A DNA stretch of 64,000 nucleotides from UBA4417 sp031550085 (GCA_031550085.1 JAVBOY010000001.1:62001-126000), one strand, 5' to 3'. Shown: positions 1-9,422, counted from the first letter of the stretch. Program-made: numbers and translations. Notes: generated from the sequence alone by a model not told the origin.

Positions 1-55
1 GCAAAACTTGTTTGTTAGCGACCATTAAAAAAGACCATACTAGAAACATCGAAGT

Positions 56-661
56 CTATTCTATCAATTTTCTTGTTGACATAAAATATTCCCTTTTATC
101 ATGTATCAAAGTGGTAGAAACGGTATGCATATAAGAAATTGATAAGAAGGCTTTTGTTTCTTTTTTCTGAAGGTCTTTGTCATTTTTTACATCAGGAAAC
201 ACATCAATATTATACTTGTCTTTCAAAACCTTTTTTGTATAGGGTTTTGAATCAAAAATGATCTTTAAGGAATTGTTTTTCTGAAATATTTGCAAATATT
301 CCGTTGTTGCGTAAACTTTTCCTTTGTATTTGATGGCAAAAATACCTGTTTCGTACTTTTTTAAATCAGGCAACAAAAATCCGGTGCACTCTATTCTGGG
401 TTTTAGAATCGTTTTCCCAATTGAATCTTCTATTACAAAAAATATTTCAACATTTTTATCTAATGCAATTTGTCGTCCCTCGAAATAAAAGCAAACTTCT
501 ATTTTTTCACCAGGGTAAAAAACTTTTGCCCTGGTCAAACTATCCTCATATTTTATTTGCTTAAAACGTGCCTCCCAAAGTTGTTGGAGGCTGTCTTGTG
601 TTTGTCCGTTTGAAACAAAACAAGTAAGAAGCAAGAATAAAATAACAACTTGTCTTTTCAT
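56..661 (-). CDS. Secreted hypothetical protein, paralogue 2 (putative Rhs-associated immunity or accessory protein)
   Basis: The 201-residue product starts with a Sec-type signal peptide (MKR, then a hydrophobic run ending near SNGQ, about residue 20) and should be exported. I do not recognise a family. It is a clear paralogue of the gene immediately upstream (716-1321): both have TQDSLQQLWEARFKQI after the signal peptide, then a PGEKIE segment, DSIGK, a LLP motif, an AIKY segment and a C-terminal KLIE. The DNA around 555-610 and 1215-1270 is almost identical, so the duplication looks recent. It lies downstream of an orphan Rhs tip in the position where immunity genes of polymorphic toxins usually sit. 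The immunity role is inference. The gene is AT-rich like its neighbours. Confidence 0.7.
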   Translation of the reverse strand: MKRQVVILFLLLTCFVSNGQTQDSLQQLWEARFKQIKYEDSLTRAKVFYPGEKIEVCFYFEGRQIALDKNVEIFFVIEDSIGKTILKPRIECTGFLLPDLKKYETGIFAIKYKGKVYATTEYLQIFQKNNSLKIIFDSKPYTKKVLKDKYNIDVFPDVKNDKDLQKKETKAFLSISYMHTVSTTLIHDKREYFMSTRKLIE

Positions 662-715
662 TTATATCAAAAATTAAAATCTAAGAAACTGATCTAAAAG
701 ACCGTATAAGAAAGC

Positions 716-1321
716 CTATTCTATCAATTTTTGAGATTCCTTAAAATACCCATTAATGTTCTCAATGGATAACAAAGAATAAGTCCATTGTCGATTATAA
801 CGAATTTGCAAGTAGGCATTTACATTTTTTTCTTTTGATTTGTTCTGAATTCCACTAAATACATTATTGTTATATTGGTCTTTTAGTTCACCTTTAAAAT
901 AGGGCCTTGAATCAAAAACAATACGTATAGAATTATTAATAGAGAATTGCTTAAAAAAGCCATACGTTGCATATACCCTATTTCTATACTTAATAGCAAA
1001 CCAGCCTTTTTTATCTCCTTCCAAATTAGGTAACAGAAAAGAATTCCTCCCTACTTTTGGTTTAATTATTTCTTTTCCAATAGAGTCAATAACAATAAAA
1101 TATATTTCAAAATTATTATTCAGTTGTATTTGCTTCTTCTCCAAATAAAATTCTAACTCTATCTTTTCTCCTGGCAAAAAAACTTTCGCTTTATACAAAC
1201 TATCCTCAAGTCTGATTTGCTTAAAACGTGCTTCCCAAAGTTGTTGGAGGCTGTCTTGTGTTTGTCCGCTTGATGTAAAACATGCAAGAAACAACGAATA
1301 TATTAAAATTTGATTTTTCAT
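716..1321 (-). CDS. Secreted hypothetical protein, paralogue 1 (putative immunity protein of the orphan Rhs tip)
   Basis: This 201-residue protein has an N-terminal signal peptide (hydrophobic stretch to about TSSGQ, residue 20) and no membrane segment after it. It is colinear with the product of 56-661 over its whole length. It begins only 18 bp after the stop of the orphan Rhs tip (1340-2125), which suggests cotranscription and makes it the first candidate for an immunity or accessory protein of that tip. The signal peptide would place it in the periplasm or outside the cell, which is unusual for immunity to a cytosolic toxin and may mean the target compartment is periplasmic. Function is otherwise unknown. 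Confidence 0.7.
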   Translation of the reverse strand: MKNQILIYSLFLACFTSSGQTQDSLQQLWEARFKQIRLEDSLYKAKVFLPGEKIELEFYLEKKQIQLNNNFEIYFIVIDSIGKEIIKPKVGRNSFLLPNLEGDKKGWFAIKYRNRVYATYGFFKQFSINNSIRIVFDSRPYFKGELKDQYNNNVFSGIQNKSKEKNVNAYLQIRYNRQWTYSLLSIENINGYFKESQKLIE

Positions 1322-1339
1322 TGCATCAAAATTTGTGGG

Positions 1340-2125
1340 TTAACGAACTGTTCTAAAAGATTTTATCGGGAAGGTTGCAATTGTGCCAGACCCATTGTAA
1401 ATATAAACCGTTCCATTACCGGTTCCAAAAACATACGAATTGCCCGTTACAAACGATGAGCGTCTTGCTGCATTATCAAGATCTGCTTGAGAGGGGGTTT
1501 GTTCAAAAACCTTATCTATACCAGTTTTTCCAATTGTGTTAATATCTACCTTCCCATAAATAGTTCCGCTAGGGTGTGAATGGAACGTTCCATAAGCAGA
1601 ACTTCCAAGAAGCCCTCTATCGTTTTCATTCGCAAAATCAAAAAGATCTATGGATGCGTCAGCTGGAGGAGTGGCTTTTTGCCCGGGGTTTGCCCAAAAC
1701 ACATGTTCTTCCCCTTGGTTGGTTAATCCAAAAACCCCGCCATATTCCCGAAACGAATTTTCTTTATCCATTTCAACCACTTTACTCATTTCGCTTCTTA
1801 ATTCGAAACTCGGCAGCTCAACTTTAGAATTAACTTTATCTGCTGATGTTACCGTCTTTTCTTTATTTGCGTTTCTTATCGTTTTTGCTTCTTTTTTATT
1901 GGTTACTACATACACTTTTTTATCATCGACGCCATCTGTCCCTATATATTTTCCATCTATGTCATAATAATTTCCATAATTCTCCCCACTCGGATCCACA
2001 TACTTCAGCGGATTATTCATACAGTATGAGTAACGATTATAGTTTTGGGTATTCTCAGGATTCTGCACATAGTTATCCGGCGAAAGCATCCTTGCCATTA
2101 CCGGATCGTATAACCTTCCGTTCAT
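1340..2125 (-). CDS. Orphan Rhs C-terminal tip with JAB/JAMM-like toxin domain
   Basis: The N-terminal part (about residues 1-46) is the end of an Rhs core: MNGRLYDPVMARMLSPD, a NRYSYCMNNPLKYVDPSG motif, then a tip unlike the core. The tip ends in an EYGG segment, FHSHPSG and TPSQADLDNA, matching the glutamate, HxH and SxxD elements of JAB/JAMM metal-dependent proteases (established family motif), though with about 30 residues between the second H and the D. The reading frame stays open back to 2197 and is nearly identical to the core of the big Rhs gene as far as 2185, but no start codon precedes the internal Met at 2125. It therefore looks like a displaced, silent tip able to recombine onto the full gene rather than an independently made protein; translation from the internal Met cannot be excluded. 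Confidence 0.75.
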   Translation of the reverse strand: MNGRLYDPVMARMLSPDNYVQNPENTQNYNRYSYCMNNPLKYVDPSGENYGNYYDIDGKYIGTDGVDDKKVYVVTNKKEAKTIRNANKEKTVTSADKVNSKVELPSFELRSEMSKVVEMDKENSFREYGGVFGLTNQGEEHVFWANPGQKATPPADASIDLFDFANENDRGLLGSSAYGTFHSHPSGTIYGKVDINTIGKTGIDKVFEQTPSQADLDNAARRSSFVTGNSYVFGTGNGTVYIYNGSGTIATFPIKSFRTVR

Positions 2126-2185
2126 ATTGATCAGCCCTACGCCATCCAGATGCTCGTGTCCGGTATAGCCCCGGTCAAAAGTACA
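1987..2185 (-). repeat. Duplicated Rhs-core segment (copy of 3480-3681)
   Basis: About 200 bp here match 3480-3681 in the full-length Rhs gene, with roughly nine of ten bases identical by eye. The match covers the FDRGYTGHEHLDG to DPxG part of the core. It stops at 2185, where this copy turns into unrelated sequence, and on the other side it stops at the DPSG/DPTG motif where the tips diverge. Such shared core segments are the expected substrate for homologous tip switching. Confidence 0.85.
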
Positions 2186-2201
2186 ATTAGCCCCTCTCTA
2201 A

Positions 2202-2221
2202 CTCTCCCCAAATGGGGAGAG
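2202..2221. repeat. Perfect 9-bp inverted repeat between the secreted gene and the orphan tip
   Basis: CTCTCCCCA and TGGGGAGAG form a perfect stem with a 2-base spacer, just beyond the point where Rhs-core homology ends. There is no T-tract after it on either strand, so it is not a convincing intrinsic terminator. It may be a small REP-like palindrome or a scar at the cassette junction. Confidence 0.5.
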
Positions 2222-2283
2222 AACTCAAATTCCCCTGTATTTACTTTTGTTTTTAATTAACGTACAGGCAATTGGCATACAAC

Positions 2284-2787
2284 TTACTCTGTATCTTTTG
2301 ACCATGCAGATGGTGTCTTAGTTAAAATCCATTCGTTTTTTTCACAGGAATAGGTGTAACCAAATACATACCCTTCTCCAACTCCCATGTGTAGAGTATT
2401 TCCTTTTTGAAAAACCCCTACCTCTGCAAAACAAATACGTAAATAATTTCCTTCCAACTTAAAGCCTGTAAATTGAATACCATTTATACCATTTTTCTTT
2501 TGTTCTTTAGTAAGCCCATAGATAGATACGCATTTTAACTTCATATCGATGATCTCTTGTGAAAACTCAAATCCTTCAGGAAGATGATCTACCCATATGC
2601 AACTAGTTTCAAAATAATTCTTTCGAAGAATTCCTTTTGCTATATATTCTTGGTCTTTTTTTAAAATAGCTAACAGTCCGTTGTTAATCATTTTTTCGGT
2701 TTGATCTTCCCCCGTTTGTGCAGACATTTTAATCGGGAGAATCGAAAACACAGTAAGAATCAGAACGGTTTTTATCAACGGTTTCAT
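2284..2787 (-). CDS. Secreted hypothetical protein, candidate immunity protein of the active Rhs tip
   Basis: The 167-residue product has a signal peptide (MKPLIKT, hydrophobic core, cleavage likely after MSAQ at about residue 24) and a soluble remainder with two cysteines (CIWVD, KCVSIYG) and a C-terminal FGYTYSCEKNEWILTKT segment. I recognise no family. Its start lies 6 bp after the stop of the 1990-residue Rhs protein, so the two are almost certainly cotranscribed; in polymorphic toxin loci this slot normally holds the cognate immunity gene. It is not obviously similar to the two secreted paralogues that follow the orphan tip, consistent with each tip having its own partner. The immunity role is inferred from position only. 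Confidence 0.65.
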   Translation of the reverse strand: MKPLIKTVLILTVFSILPIKMSAQTGEDQTEKMINNGLLAILKKDQEYIAKGILRKNYFETSCIWVDHLPEGFEFSQEIIDMKLKCVSIYGLTKEQKKNGINGIQFTGFKLEGNYLRICFAEVGVFQKGNTLHMGVGEGYVFGYTYSCEKNEWILTKTPSAWSKDTE

Positions 2788-2793
2788 AGGTCT

Positions 2794-5700
2794 TTATTTA
2801 AAGGTTACAAAGTATTTCTGAGGGATTGTAGCTTGAACGCCTTGCGAATTATAGATATAAACAGTTCCATTCCCTCTTCCAAAAACATAATGTGTATTAT
2901 TTCCTGCGTTATTAATGTCAGATTTGGATGGTGATTGATTCCAATGTTTTACAGTTGTAGTTCCTCCAATTACATTAATATTTCCTAAAGGAACATAAGT
3001 TCCACTTGCATGGCTATGAAAAGATGGGCTACCATGCAGTAAATCAATTGTTAATTCTGCAGATTCATTGTTTTTAAGTCTCCCCACATCTTTTGATCTT
3101 GTGGAAATTATATCCCCATTCAATATATTCCCTCCATATTCCATATTTTGACTGTCCTTAGTCCCTCCCCTTCCATTATCCTGGTTAACAACGTCTGCCA
3201 TTCCTTGTCGTATATCGGCAGAGCCTTGTATTTCAGCACTATTCCTGTATGCAATGTCATTTCCTTCAAATGCTGCGGTGTTCCCGGAATTAGCCTGTAT
3301 AAAAGCTACGGTTGCGTCGCGTTCGCTTGTTGAGATCGGGTCAAAAGTTGTACTCGGATTCTCAAATTTACTTGAATTTGGTGCTGTTTGTGTTGTTTTG
3401 ATAACATAAACTTTATTATCATCTATACCATCTTCCCCAATGACAGCCCCATTTTCATTCACAAATTTTCCATAACGCATTCCCGTCGGATCTACATACT
3501 TCAGCGGATTATTCATACAATAGCTATAGCGGTTGTAATTTTGCGTATTCTCAGGATTCTGCACATAGTTATCCGGCGAAAGCATCCTTGCCATCACGGG
3601 GTCGTATAATCTTCCGTTCATATTGATCAGCCCTACGCCGTCCAAATGTTCGTGTCCGGTATAGCCCCGGTCAAAAGTACAAAAATTGTCGAATAATAAG
3701 GGCAGTTGGGTGCTTTGGGTGTAAGGCTGTCCGTCGGCGGGATTGCGGCGGCGTCCCCAGGCGTCGTAAGCATATTCCTGCATCAGATTGCCCGCTTCGT
3801 TCACAATATGGGTCATGCTGCCCTGGTGGTCGGTGAGCAGGTAGTAAAGCTGGCCGGGGCGGTCCATGCGTACATCGCCCGTAGATACATACAGCATCCG
3901 CGCTCCGCCCGGAGCCGAAATATAATGGAAGTTCCGGCGGTTGGCCGTGTTGTTGGGATCGGCGCCTTTGGTGTACTGCTCGAAATTGATGCCGTAAAAT
4001 TTCGTGTATTGCAGCGCGAGGTTGTTGTTGGTGTTTTTGTAAACCTGCATCAGGCTGCGCTGGTTGTCGGGGGCATAGTGGAACACCGCTTCCATGTTCG
4101 CTCCGTTTATATATTCCTTGATGGCGCTCACACTGGAAAAGGAGGTGTAGGTAGCCGTCTGGGTCCTCAGCGAAATATCGTTGGGGCCGGTCACGGCCGT
4201 AAGGGCGTGTTTTTTGGTATTGTGATAGGTATAGGTTCCGGCATCGCTTTTAGTGGCGATGTTGCCGTTGGCTTCGTAAGTGATGCCCTGGTTTACGGCC
4301 GGAGAAGCAAAACTTAAGACCTCCGTCAGCCGGTCGAGGTTGTCGTAGAAAAACATTTCACTGAGGTTGCGGATGTGGTTGGTACGTACTTCCAGGTTGC
4401 CGTTCTGGCGACGGAAACTGTAAGACATGTTTTGCACATTGCCGCAACGGATGCTGCTGAGCATATCATAGGAATCGTAGGTGCGGGTGGGCTGCAGCCC
4501 GCTGTTGCCGGCCGTCCATTTTGTGACCTGCCCCAGGGCGTTTGTTTCCTCCAACAGCCAGATCGATGACAGCTCTCCTTCGGCATTGGGGATCCATTTG
4601 TACTTTTCAACCAGATATCCGAACCCGTAATCGTCGTACCGGTTGTGAATACCTAAATTCGTCGGGAAATAGGTTTCGGAGAGGTTTCCGTAGTCGTCAT
4701 AGATGTAGGACGTTGTATACGGATACGCCAGTGCGGGTTCGGATTGGGTCACCCGGGTCTGGCGCCCCAGCTCGTCGTATTCGTATTCGAAATAAGCGCC
4801 CGAGGGGGCGGTTTCGCGTTGGAGCAGGGTCTTGGAAATGCCGGAGGTGTAGTATGTATAGTTGTAAGTTCCCTCGGTGGTGGTTTTAGAACTGAGGCGG
4901 CCGTCTGTAAGGTACCCCATTTGGGTGATATGCCCCCGGGCGTCGGTTTGCTTGATCAATTCGCCATAGTTGTTGTATTCGTAAGTGGTCGTTCCGGCAT
5001 TGGGGTCGGTGAGTTTGGATTGTCGGTAGCCATATCCTGCGTATTCCATGGTGGTGGCCACGCCCGCCACCGTAATGGTATCGGGTTGGCCGCTGCCATG
5101 GTAAGAGTACGTGATGGTATTGCCGTTGTCATCGGTACAGCTCAGGGGTTGCCCCAGCGCATTGGTGGTTTTGCTCAGGCTGGTGCCGTCGGGACGGGTA
5201 ATGACCACATGGCGGAAATGATTGTACCGGGTGGTGGTGGCCATGCCGTGGTCGTTGACCTCCACGGGCCTGCCGTAAATATCATAGGTGTAGGTAGTCC
5301 AGCGCTGGTCATCCGATTGGAAATAGGGGCGGCTTTGGCGGTAAAGCCGGCCTTGGGCATCGTATTCTTTGTCTACAAAGATTTCCCGTTTTTGGAAGTC
5401 GAGGGTCACGGAACGGAGTTCGCGCCCCAGCAAATCGTAGTACACCGTTACCGGGGGCCGGTTGTCGCCCTCGGTAACGGAAAAGTAAACGGTGTTTGCA
5501 GGCCCGCCGCCGTTGCTCCAGTACAGGGCGGTCCGGGTGGTGCCGACGGGAGTCGATGTCCAGGTCAAACGCCCGAAGCCGTCGTACCCGTAGCTGGTTT
5601 TATTGCCCCGGGGATCGACGGTTTGAAGGAGGTTTCCAAAAGGCCCGTAACTACTTTGCGTGGACAAGCCGTTCATATCGGTGATTTGGGTCACAAAACG

Positions 5701-8700
5701 GCCCCGGCCGTCGTAAGCAATGTCGCTGTAACGATTGGGAAGCCCAAGCGCGGTTTGGGTTACTTTGACCGGCAAACCCATGCCGTTGAGGACGTATCGG
5801 GTAGTGTCCCGGTGGTATCGTTTCTGGATTAGATTTCCCCGGGTGTCATAGGAATAGACGGTATCGTAATAGGCAACCATATCATGTCTGTCGTAGCTTT
5901 TGGATGTGACCTGCTGGGTCAGCTTGTTTTTGATACCGTAGTTCCCGTAGGATAAATAGGTGTTCCTGGTTTCGGTGGTAATGGTTTGCCTGCCGCCGGT
6001 TCCTGCGGACATCTGGTAAGTTACATTCCCGTTATCCGTGTCGTAAGCGTAGCCGGCGACCGAGTAGTCGGACGTAAGGTAATCGATAGCGTAAATCGTA
6101 TCCGGGTAATGGAATTCCGCTTTGTTTCCAAATTTACGGGTACGATACCGGTAGGTTGTCAGCCTCAGCAGCTCGTCATTGTGACTGCACGTATCCCAGT
6201 CTTGACCCGGTAGTATTTCTTTTCCGCAACCGGGCGAATAATAGACCCGTAAATAAGCCGGATAAGGGCTGGTAACGGGGTAAGCATAACCGTCCAGGGT
6301 TTTTATCCGGGTAGACTGGTCGGTCGACCGGACTTCCTGGAAGCCTAAAAATCCGCCATACAGATGAGAGAGCAGCCCGTTCAGGTAGAGGACTGTTTTT
6401 TCATGAAAGCCGCCCAAGCCGTTGGAGGTTTTGAGGGATTTGGCCACGCAGGCGTTGGTTTGAAAGCTATATCCGAATCCGTAACTACGGTCGGCATCTT
6501 TGGTATTCCGGTAAATGTTATTTTGCGCCAGCATGCAATAGTCGAATTTCGCCATCCGCCCCATGCCGTCTTCCACCGAGGCCAGCAGGGGTTTTTTATC
6601 CAGCTGGAACGGGTTGAAATAGATGTAATCCGTCCCTCCGGTTACGGTTTTAATCTTGCAGAAAAATTCCATCAGCCCGTCGCCGTTGTAGTCTCCGGGG
6701 TTCAGGGCCTCCAATGATTGCATTGAAACGTGGGCATTTATTTGTTCATTGTGGTACAACTTTTTCCTGAAATTGTTCCCGTCGCTTAAAAAGGCTTGGA
6801 CGGAAATCCAGTTGTCGCGAACATTCAACTGGATAAAATCGTCCATGCCGTCGGAATTGATATCCATAACATAAGAATAAGGGGCATTTTGTCCCGACAG
6901 GTCCGGCGCTGTAAACAACATGCCGGTAGGCCTGGAATACTCCTTCCATTCCCTGCCGTTGGAATGGAACAAATGCCATTGGTTGCCGTAATAGGCCAAC
7001 AGGTCGGTTTTCCCGTCGCCGTTGAAATCGCCCGGGAACGAATGGCGCAAATCGGCCCGTATGCCGTTGGCATCCACCAGGTTCAAGGATTCTTCCTCTA
7101 CATAGTATCCGATGTACGGGTCTTTTTTTACCCTGAGGAATTTTTTTGCTTCGGGAAAAAACATTTGGCGGGTGCCGTCGCCTTCGATATCGACCGTATA
7201 ATTGCCGTACAGGGTCATATCCGTACGGGTTTCCTCATATGGTATCAAAATACCGGAACCGTATACGATAAAATGCCTTACAAAGTAGTTCACCGGATTC
7301 CGGCATTGAACCCAGAAATCGGGATAGCCGTCGCCGTTAAAATCGCCCACATCGATGGTCACGTCCCGGTTAAGGATGACCGGAATGAGATTCCCGGTGA
7401 TGTATTCCCGTTCCATGAATTTCTTCCCGTCCCACCGGGCCCGGCACAGGTAGATCCGCATTAAACTGCTGGGGCCCTGCTGGTTTGTATAGTCGGTATA
7501 ATACTCCACTCCCAGGAAATCGGCGTTGCCATCGCCGTTGATATCGGCAAAAGCGCCGGCAAAAGTCTGGCCGCCCGAATAACCGGAAACCTGGACCGGA
7601 GCCGGGTCTTCACCGGGCTTATACAGCGGGCCGTTTGCATAAACCCAGCCGTTCCGGTCGATCAGGTCGTCCCGCCCGTCCCCGTTGAAGTCGGTGCCGT
7701 AGTTGGCGTCGTTCCGGTCGAAATATCCGGCTCCCGCACCTTGGTGACTCTGGCTTGCGAAGCTGCTGGATGGTTCGTAATAGGTAAAATTGGTCGTATT
7801 CAGGGCGATGCCGTCGCTGCCGGTGAGTGTTACTTTGGATAATTGCAGGTACAGTCCGCTGCTGTCGTATAGCTTGAATACATTCTTGTATTGGAATTCA
7901 TAGGTTCTCAGGGGTCCCGAAGCTGCTACGGCATCCTCCGGGGGATTCACGGCGTTTCCGTTGAGATCCTGGATGGTGATGCTTGTGAGCAGGTGGCCGA
8001 TTGTAAGGCTTTTGCCTGCCACGTAATAGGTATGGGGGATGGTGTCGTTGGTGACATAGGTAAACCGGATCCGGATCTTCTGTTCCGGGCCGGATGTTCC
8101 TCCCTGCGTTTGGCGGGTGGTGTATTCGATTTCCGACAACATGCGGTCCCAGGTGCTTCCGTACGAATTGTACGTATAGGTCATGGTATTGCCGTTGGCG
8201 TCGGTGACTTTGCTGAGGTACCATTTGTAGGCGGTTTGCGGGGTATTCGAAATTTCGAGCCGGGAGTAGTTCTCTTTGCCGTACTCGAGGGTCCGGCCGT
8301 CTTTGGTGCGGACTTCGAACCATTCCAGGTTGCCGTTGCCGCTGGCGTTGTATTTGGCGGTTATTTTAGAGAAGTCTTCTTCGCAGGGGGAATAGCTTCC
8401 GTCGGATTTTATCAGCAGGCGTTGCCCGTCCAGGGCAAAGCAGTCGGTTAAATCCATATTTACGGCGGTTCTGACGCCGTCGTATTTGAGGTTTTTGCCT
8501 TCGCGGGTAATGCAGGAAATACCGGAGAGGTTCCAGCCGCGCCCCATTAGGGTGTTTCCGCCCTGGCTGTTGTAACTGATGGCCAGGTTGGGTTGCAGGC
8601 CCTGGCTTCCGACCGGGACTTCAATGGGGATGGTGTAGGTGGCGGCTCCGGTATGGGATACATCGGCGCTCCCGGGGATGGAGCCGACGGGTAAGGTGGT

Positions 8701-8766
8701 GTTGATTTGAGCGTAGAGGGTTGTTAAGAGTAGGGATAGTGTAAGGAATAGGTAAATTTTTTTCAT
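2794..8766 (-). CDS. Large secreted SpvB/FG-GAP/Rhs (YD-repeat) protein with JAB/JAMM-like C-terminal tip
   Basis: A 1990-residue protein. Order of parts: signal peptide (MKKIYLFLTLSLLLTTLYAQ); SpvB/TcaC-like N-terminal region (PVGSIPGSADVSHTG, SYNSQGGNTLMGRGWNLSG) to about residue 340; six FG-GAP/VCBS-type repeats with DxNxDGxxD calcium-loop motifs at about 355-700; YD repeats from about 970; Rhs core ending in NPLKYVDPTG at about 1760; a variable tip of about 230 residues. The first two parts resemble the TcB half of Tc toxins. The tip has an EYGG segment, H1917-S-H1919 and SPSKSD ending at D1950, a JAMM-like pattern. DNA coding for the tip is clearly more AT-rich than the core, as is usual for exchangeable Rhs tips. 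No T9SS sorting domain is visible. A partner secreted gene follows after 6 bp. Role as an interbacterial or host-directed toxin is inferred from architecture. Confidence 0.9.
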   Translation of the reverse strand: MKKIYLFLTLSLLLTTLYAQINTTLPVGSIPGSADVSHTGAATYTIPIEVPVGSQGLQPNLAISYNSQGGNTLMGRGWNLSGISCITREGKNLKYDGVRTAVNMDLTDCFALDGQRLLIKSDGSYSPCEEDFSKITAKYNASGNGNLEWFEVRTKDGRTLEYGKENYSRLEISNTPQTAYKWYLSKVTDANGNTMTYTYNSYGSTWDRMLSEIEYTTRQTQGGTSGPEQKIRIRFTYVTNDTIPHTYYVAGKSLTIGHLLTSITIQDLNGNAVNPPEDAVAASGPLRTYEFQYKNVFKLYDSSGLYLQLSKVTLTGSDGIALNTTNFTYYEPSSSFASQSHQGAGAGYFDRNDANYGTDFNGDGRDDLIDRNGWVYANGPLYKPGEDPAPVQVSGYSGGQTFAGAFADINGDGNADFLGVEYYTDYTNQQGPSSLMRIYLCRARWDGKKFMEREYITGNLIPVILNRDVTIDVGDFNGDGYPDFWVQCRNPVNYFVRHFIVYGSGILIPYEETRTDMTLYGNYTVDIEGDGTRQMFFPEAKKFLRVKKDPYIGYYVEEESLNLVDANGIRADLRHSFPGDFNGDGKTDLLAYYGNQWHLFHSNGREWKEYSRPTGMLFTAPDLSGQNAPYSYVMDINSDGMDDFIQLNVRDNWISVQAFLSDGNNFRKKLYHNEQINAHVSMQSLEALNPGDYNGDGLMEFFCKIKTVTGGTDYIYFNPFQLDKKPLLASVEDGMGRMAKFDYCMLAQNNIYRNTKDADRSYGFGYSFQTNACVAKSLKTSNGLGGFHEKTVLYLNGLLSHLYGGFLGFQEVRSTDQSTRIKTLDGYAYPVTSPYPAYLRVYYSPGCGKEILPGQDWDTCSHNDELLRLTTYRYRTRKFGNKAEFHYPDTIYAIDYLTSDYSVAGYAYDTDNGNVTYQMSAGTGGRQTITTETRNTYLSYGNYGIKNKLTQQVTSKSYDRHDMVAYYDTVYSYDTRGNLIQKRYHRDTTRYVLNGMGLPVKVTQTALGLPNRYSDIAYDGRGRFVTQITDMNGLSTQSSYGPFGNLLQTVDPRGNKTSYGYDGFGRLTWTSTPVGTTRTALYWSNGGGPANTVYFSVTEGDNRPPVTVYYDLLGRELRSVTLDFQKREIFVDKEYDAQGRLYRQSRPYFQSDDQRWTTYTYDIYGRPVEVNDHGMATTTRYNHFRHVVITRPDGTSLSKTTNALGQPLSCTDDNGNTITYSYHGSGQPDTITVAGVATTMEYAGYGYRQSKLTDPNAGTTTYEYNNYGELIKQTDARGHITQMGYLTDGRLSSKTTTEGTYNYTYYTSGISKTLLQRETAPSGAYFEYEYDELGRQTRVTQSEPALAYPYTTSYIYDDYGNLSETYFPTNLGIHNRYDDYGFGYLVEKYKWIPNAEGELSSIWLLEETNALGQVTKWTAGNSGLQPTRTYDSYDMLSSIRCGNVQNMSYSFRRQNGNLEVRTNHIRNLSEMFFYDNLDRLTEVLSFASPAVNQGITYEANGNIATKSDAGTYTYHNTKKHALTAVTGPNDISLRTQTATYTSFSSVSAIKEYINGANMEAVFHYAPDNQRSLMQVYKNTNNNLALQYTKFYGINFEQYTKGADPNNTANRRNFHYISAPGGARMLYVSTGDVRMDRPGQLYYLLTDHQGSMTHIVNEAGNLMQEYAYDAWGRRRNPADGQPYTQSTQLPLLFDNFCTFDRGYTGHEHLDGVGLINMNGRLYDPVMARMLSPDNYVQNPENTQNYNRYSYCMNNPLKYVDPTGMRYGKFVNENGAVIGEDGIDDNKVYVIKTTQTAPNSSKFENPSTTFDPISTSERDATVAFIQANSGNTAAFEGNDIAYRNSAEIQGSADIRQGMADVVNQDNGRGGTKDSQNMEYGGNILNGDIISTRSKDVGRLKNNESAELTIDLLHGSPSFHSHASGTYVPLGNINVIGGTTTVKHWNQSPSKSDINNAGNNTHYVFGRGNGTVYIYNSQGVQATIPQKYFVTFK

Positions 8767-9422
8767 GTTGGTTTTTATTGTGAAAGGTTGTTGAATTGTT
8801 GAGGTGTTGAACTGTTGAATTGTTTATGGGGAAACAGGGGAAAATGAGGAAATCGGGGAAATGGTTGATATACTTGATTTTGCCAACTATGATAATTTAA
8901 TCTAATATTATTCTATTGTAATCGCATAGGGTGAAGGGAGAGGGGGTTGTTGAGGTGTTTAATTGTTGAATCGTTGAGTTGTTGAATTGTGAAGCGTGAA
9001 CAGTGAAGTGGCTTAAGGGTTCAAGGTACATGGTGCAAGGTGAACGGTGCAAAGATTGTTGTTCGTTTTTTGTTGTTTGTTTACTTGCCATAAAAAAGTC
9101 CACTTTCAATTCTCCATTTTCAATTGAAAAAAACTCGTTTACTGTTTTACACCCCCGCCCTTACGGGCACCCCCGCAAGCGGGGGATAGTTTTCTGTCAA
9201 CTTGTCTACTAATGTCGTTTTCAAATTTCAATTCTCCATTTTCAATTTAAAAAAAATCGTTTTATAGTCTACTCGTTAACTTGTATCTTGTATACTCGTC
9301 AACCTGTTTACTAAAACATTTTCAATTTTCCACTTTCAATTTTCAATTAACTCGTAATTCGCCTCTCGTCACACGTTACCCGTCACCAAACCTATTTTCA
9401 ATTTTCCACTTTCAATTTTCAA
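8767..9422. repeat. Gene-free region filled with mosaic interspersed repeat modules
   Basis: No credible gene. The stretch carries GTTGAATTGTTGA-type tracts (8787-8827, 8946-8990), a GTGAAGCGTGAACAGTGAAG / GGTTCAAGGTACATGGTGC module (about 8989-9053), a TTGTTGTTCGTTTTTTGTTG module (about 9056-9091), several TTTCAATTCTCCATTTTCAATT tracts (about 9101-9124, 9222-9248, 9317-9350, 9394-9425) and a CCCCGCAAGCGGGG hairpin module (9149-9188). The same modules recur in the other large gaps of the window. Function unknown. Confidence 0.8.

Noticed and set aside
2202..2221. Terminator after the secreted gene at 2284-2787
   Set aside because: The stem is perfect but no T-run follows on either strand; recorded as an inverted repeat instead.
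4744..5832. 362-codon open frame on the plus strand inside the Rhs gene
   Set aside because: It is antisense to GC-rich Rhs repeats, has a repetitive Gly/Val-rich translation without a recognisable domain, and the minus frame is clearly the coding one. The same applies to the plus-strand frames at 3706-4317 and 6796-7464.
8897..9212. Short open frames in the mosaic repeat (also at 9969-10190, 11332-11562 and 61092-61376)
   Set aside because: Their translations reflect the repeat modules (for example runs of Asn/Ser/Thr-Ile-Gln from GTTGAATTGTTGA tracts) and change frame between copies, so they are not conserved as protein.
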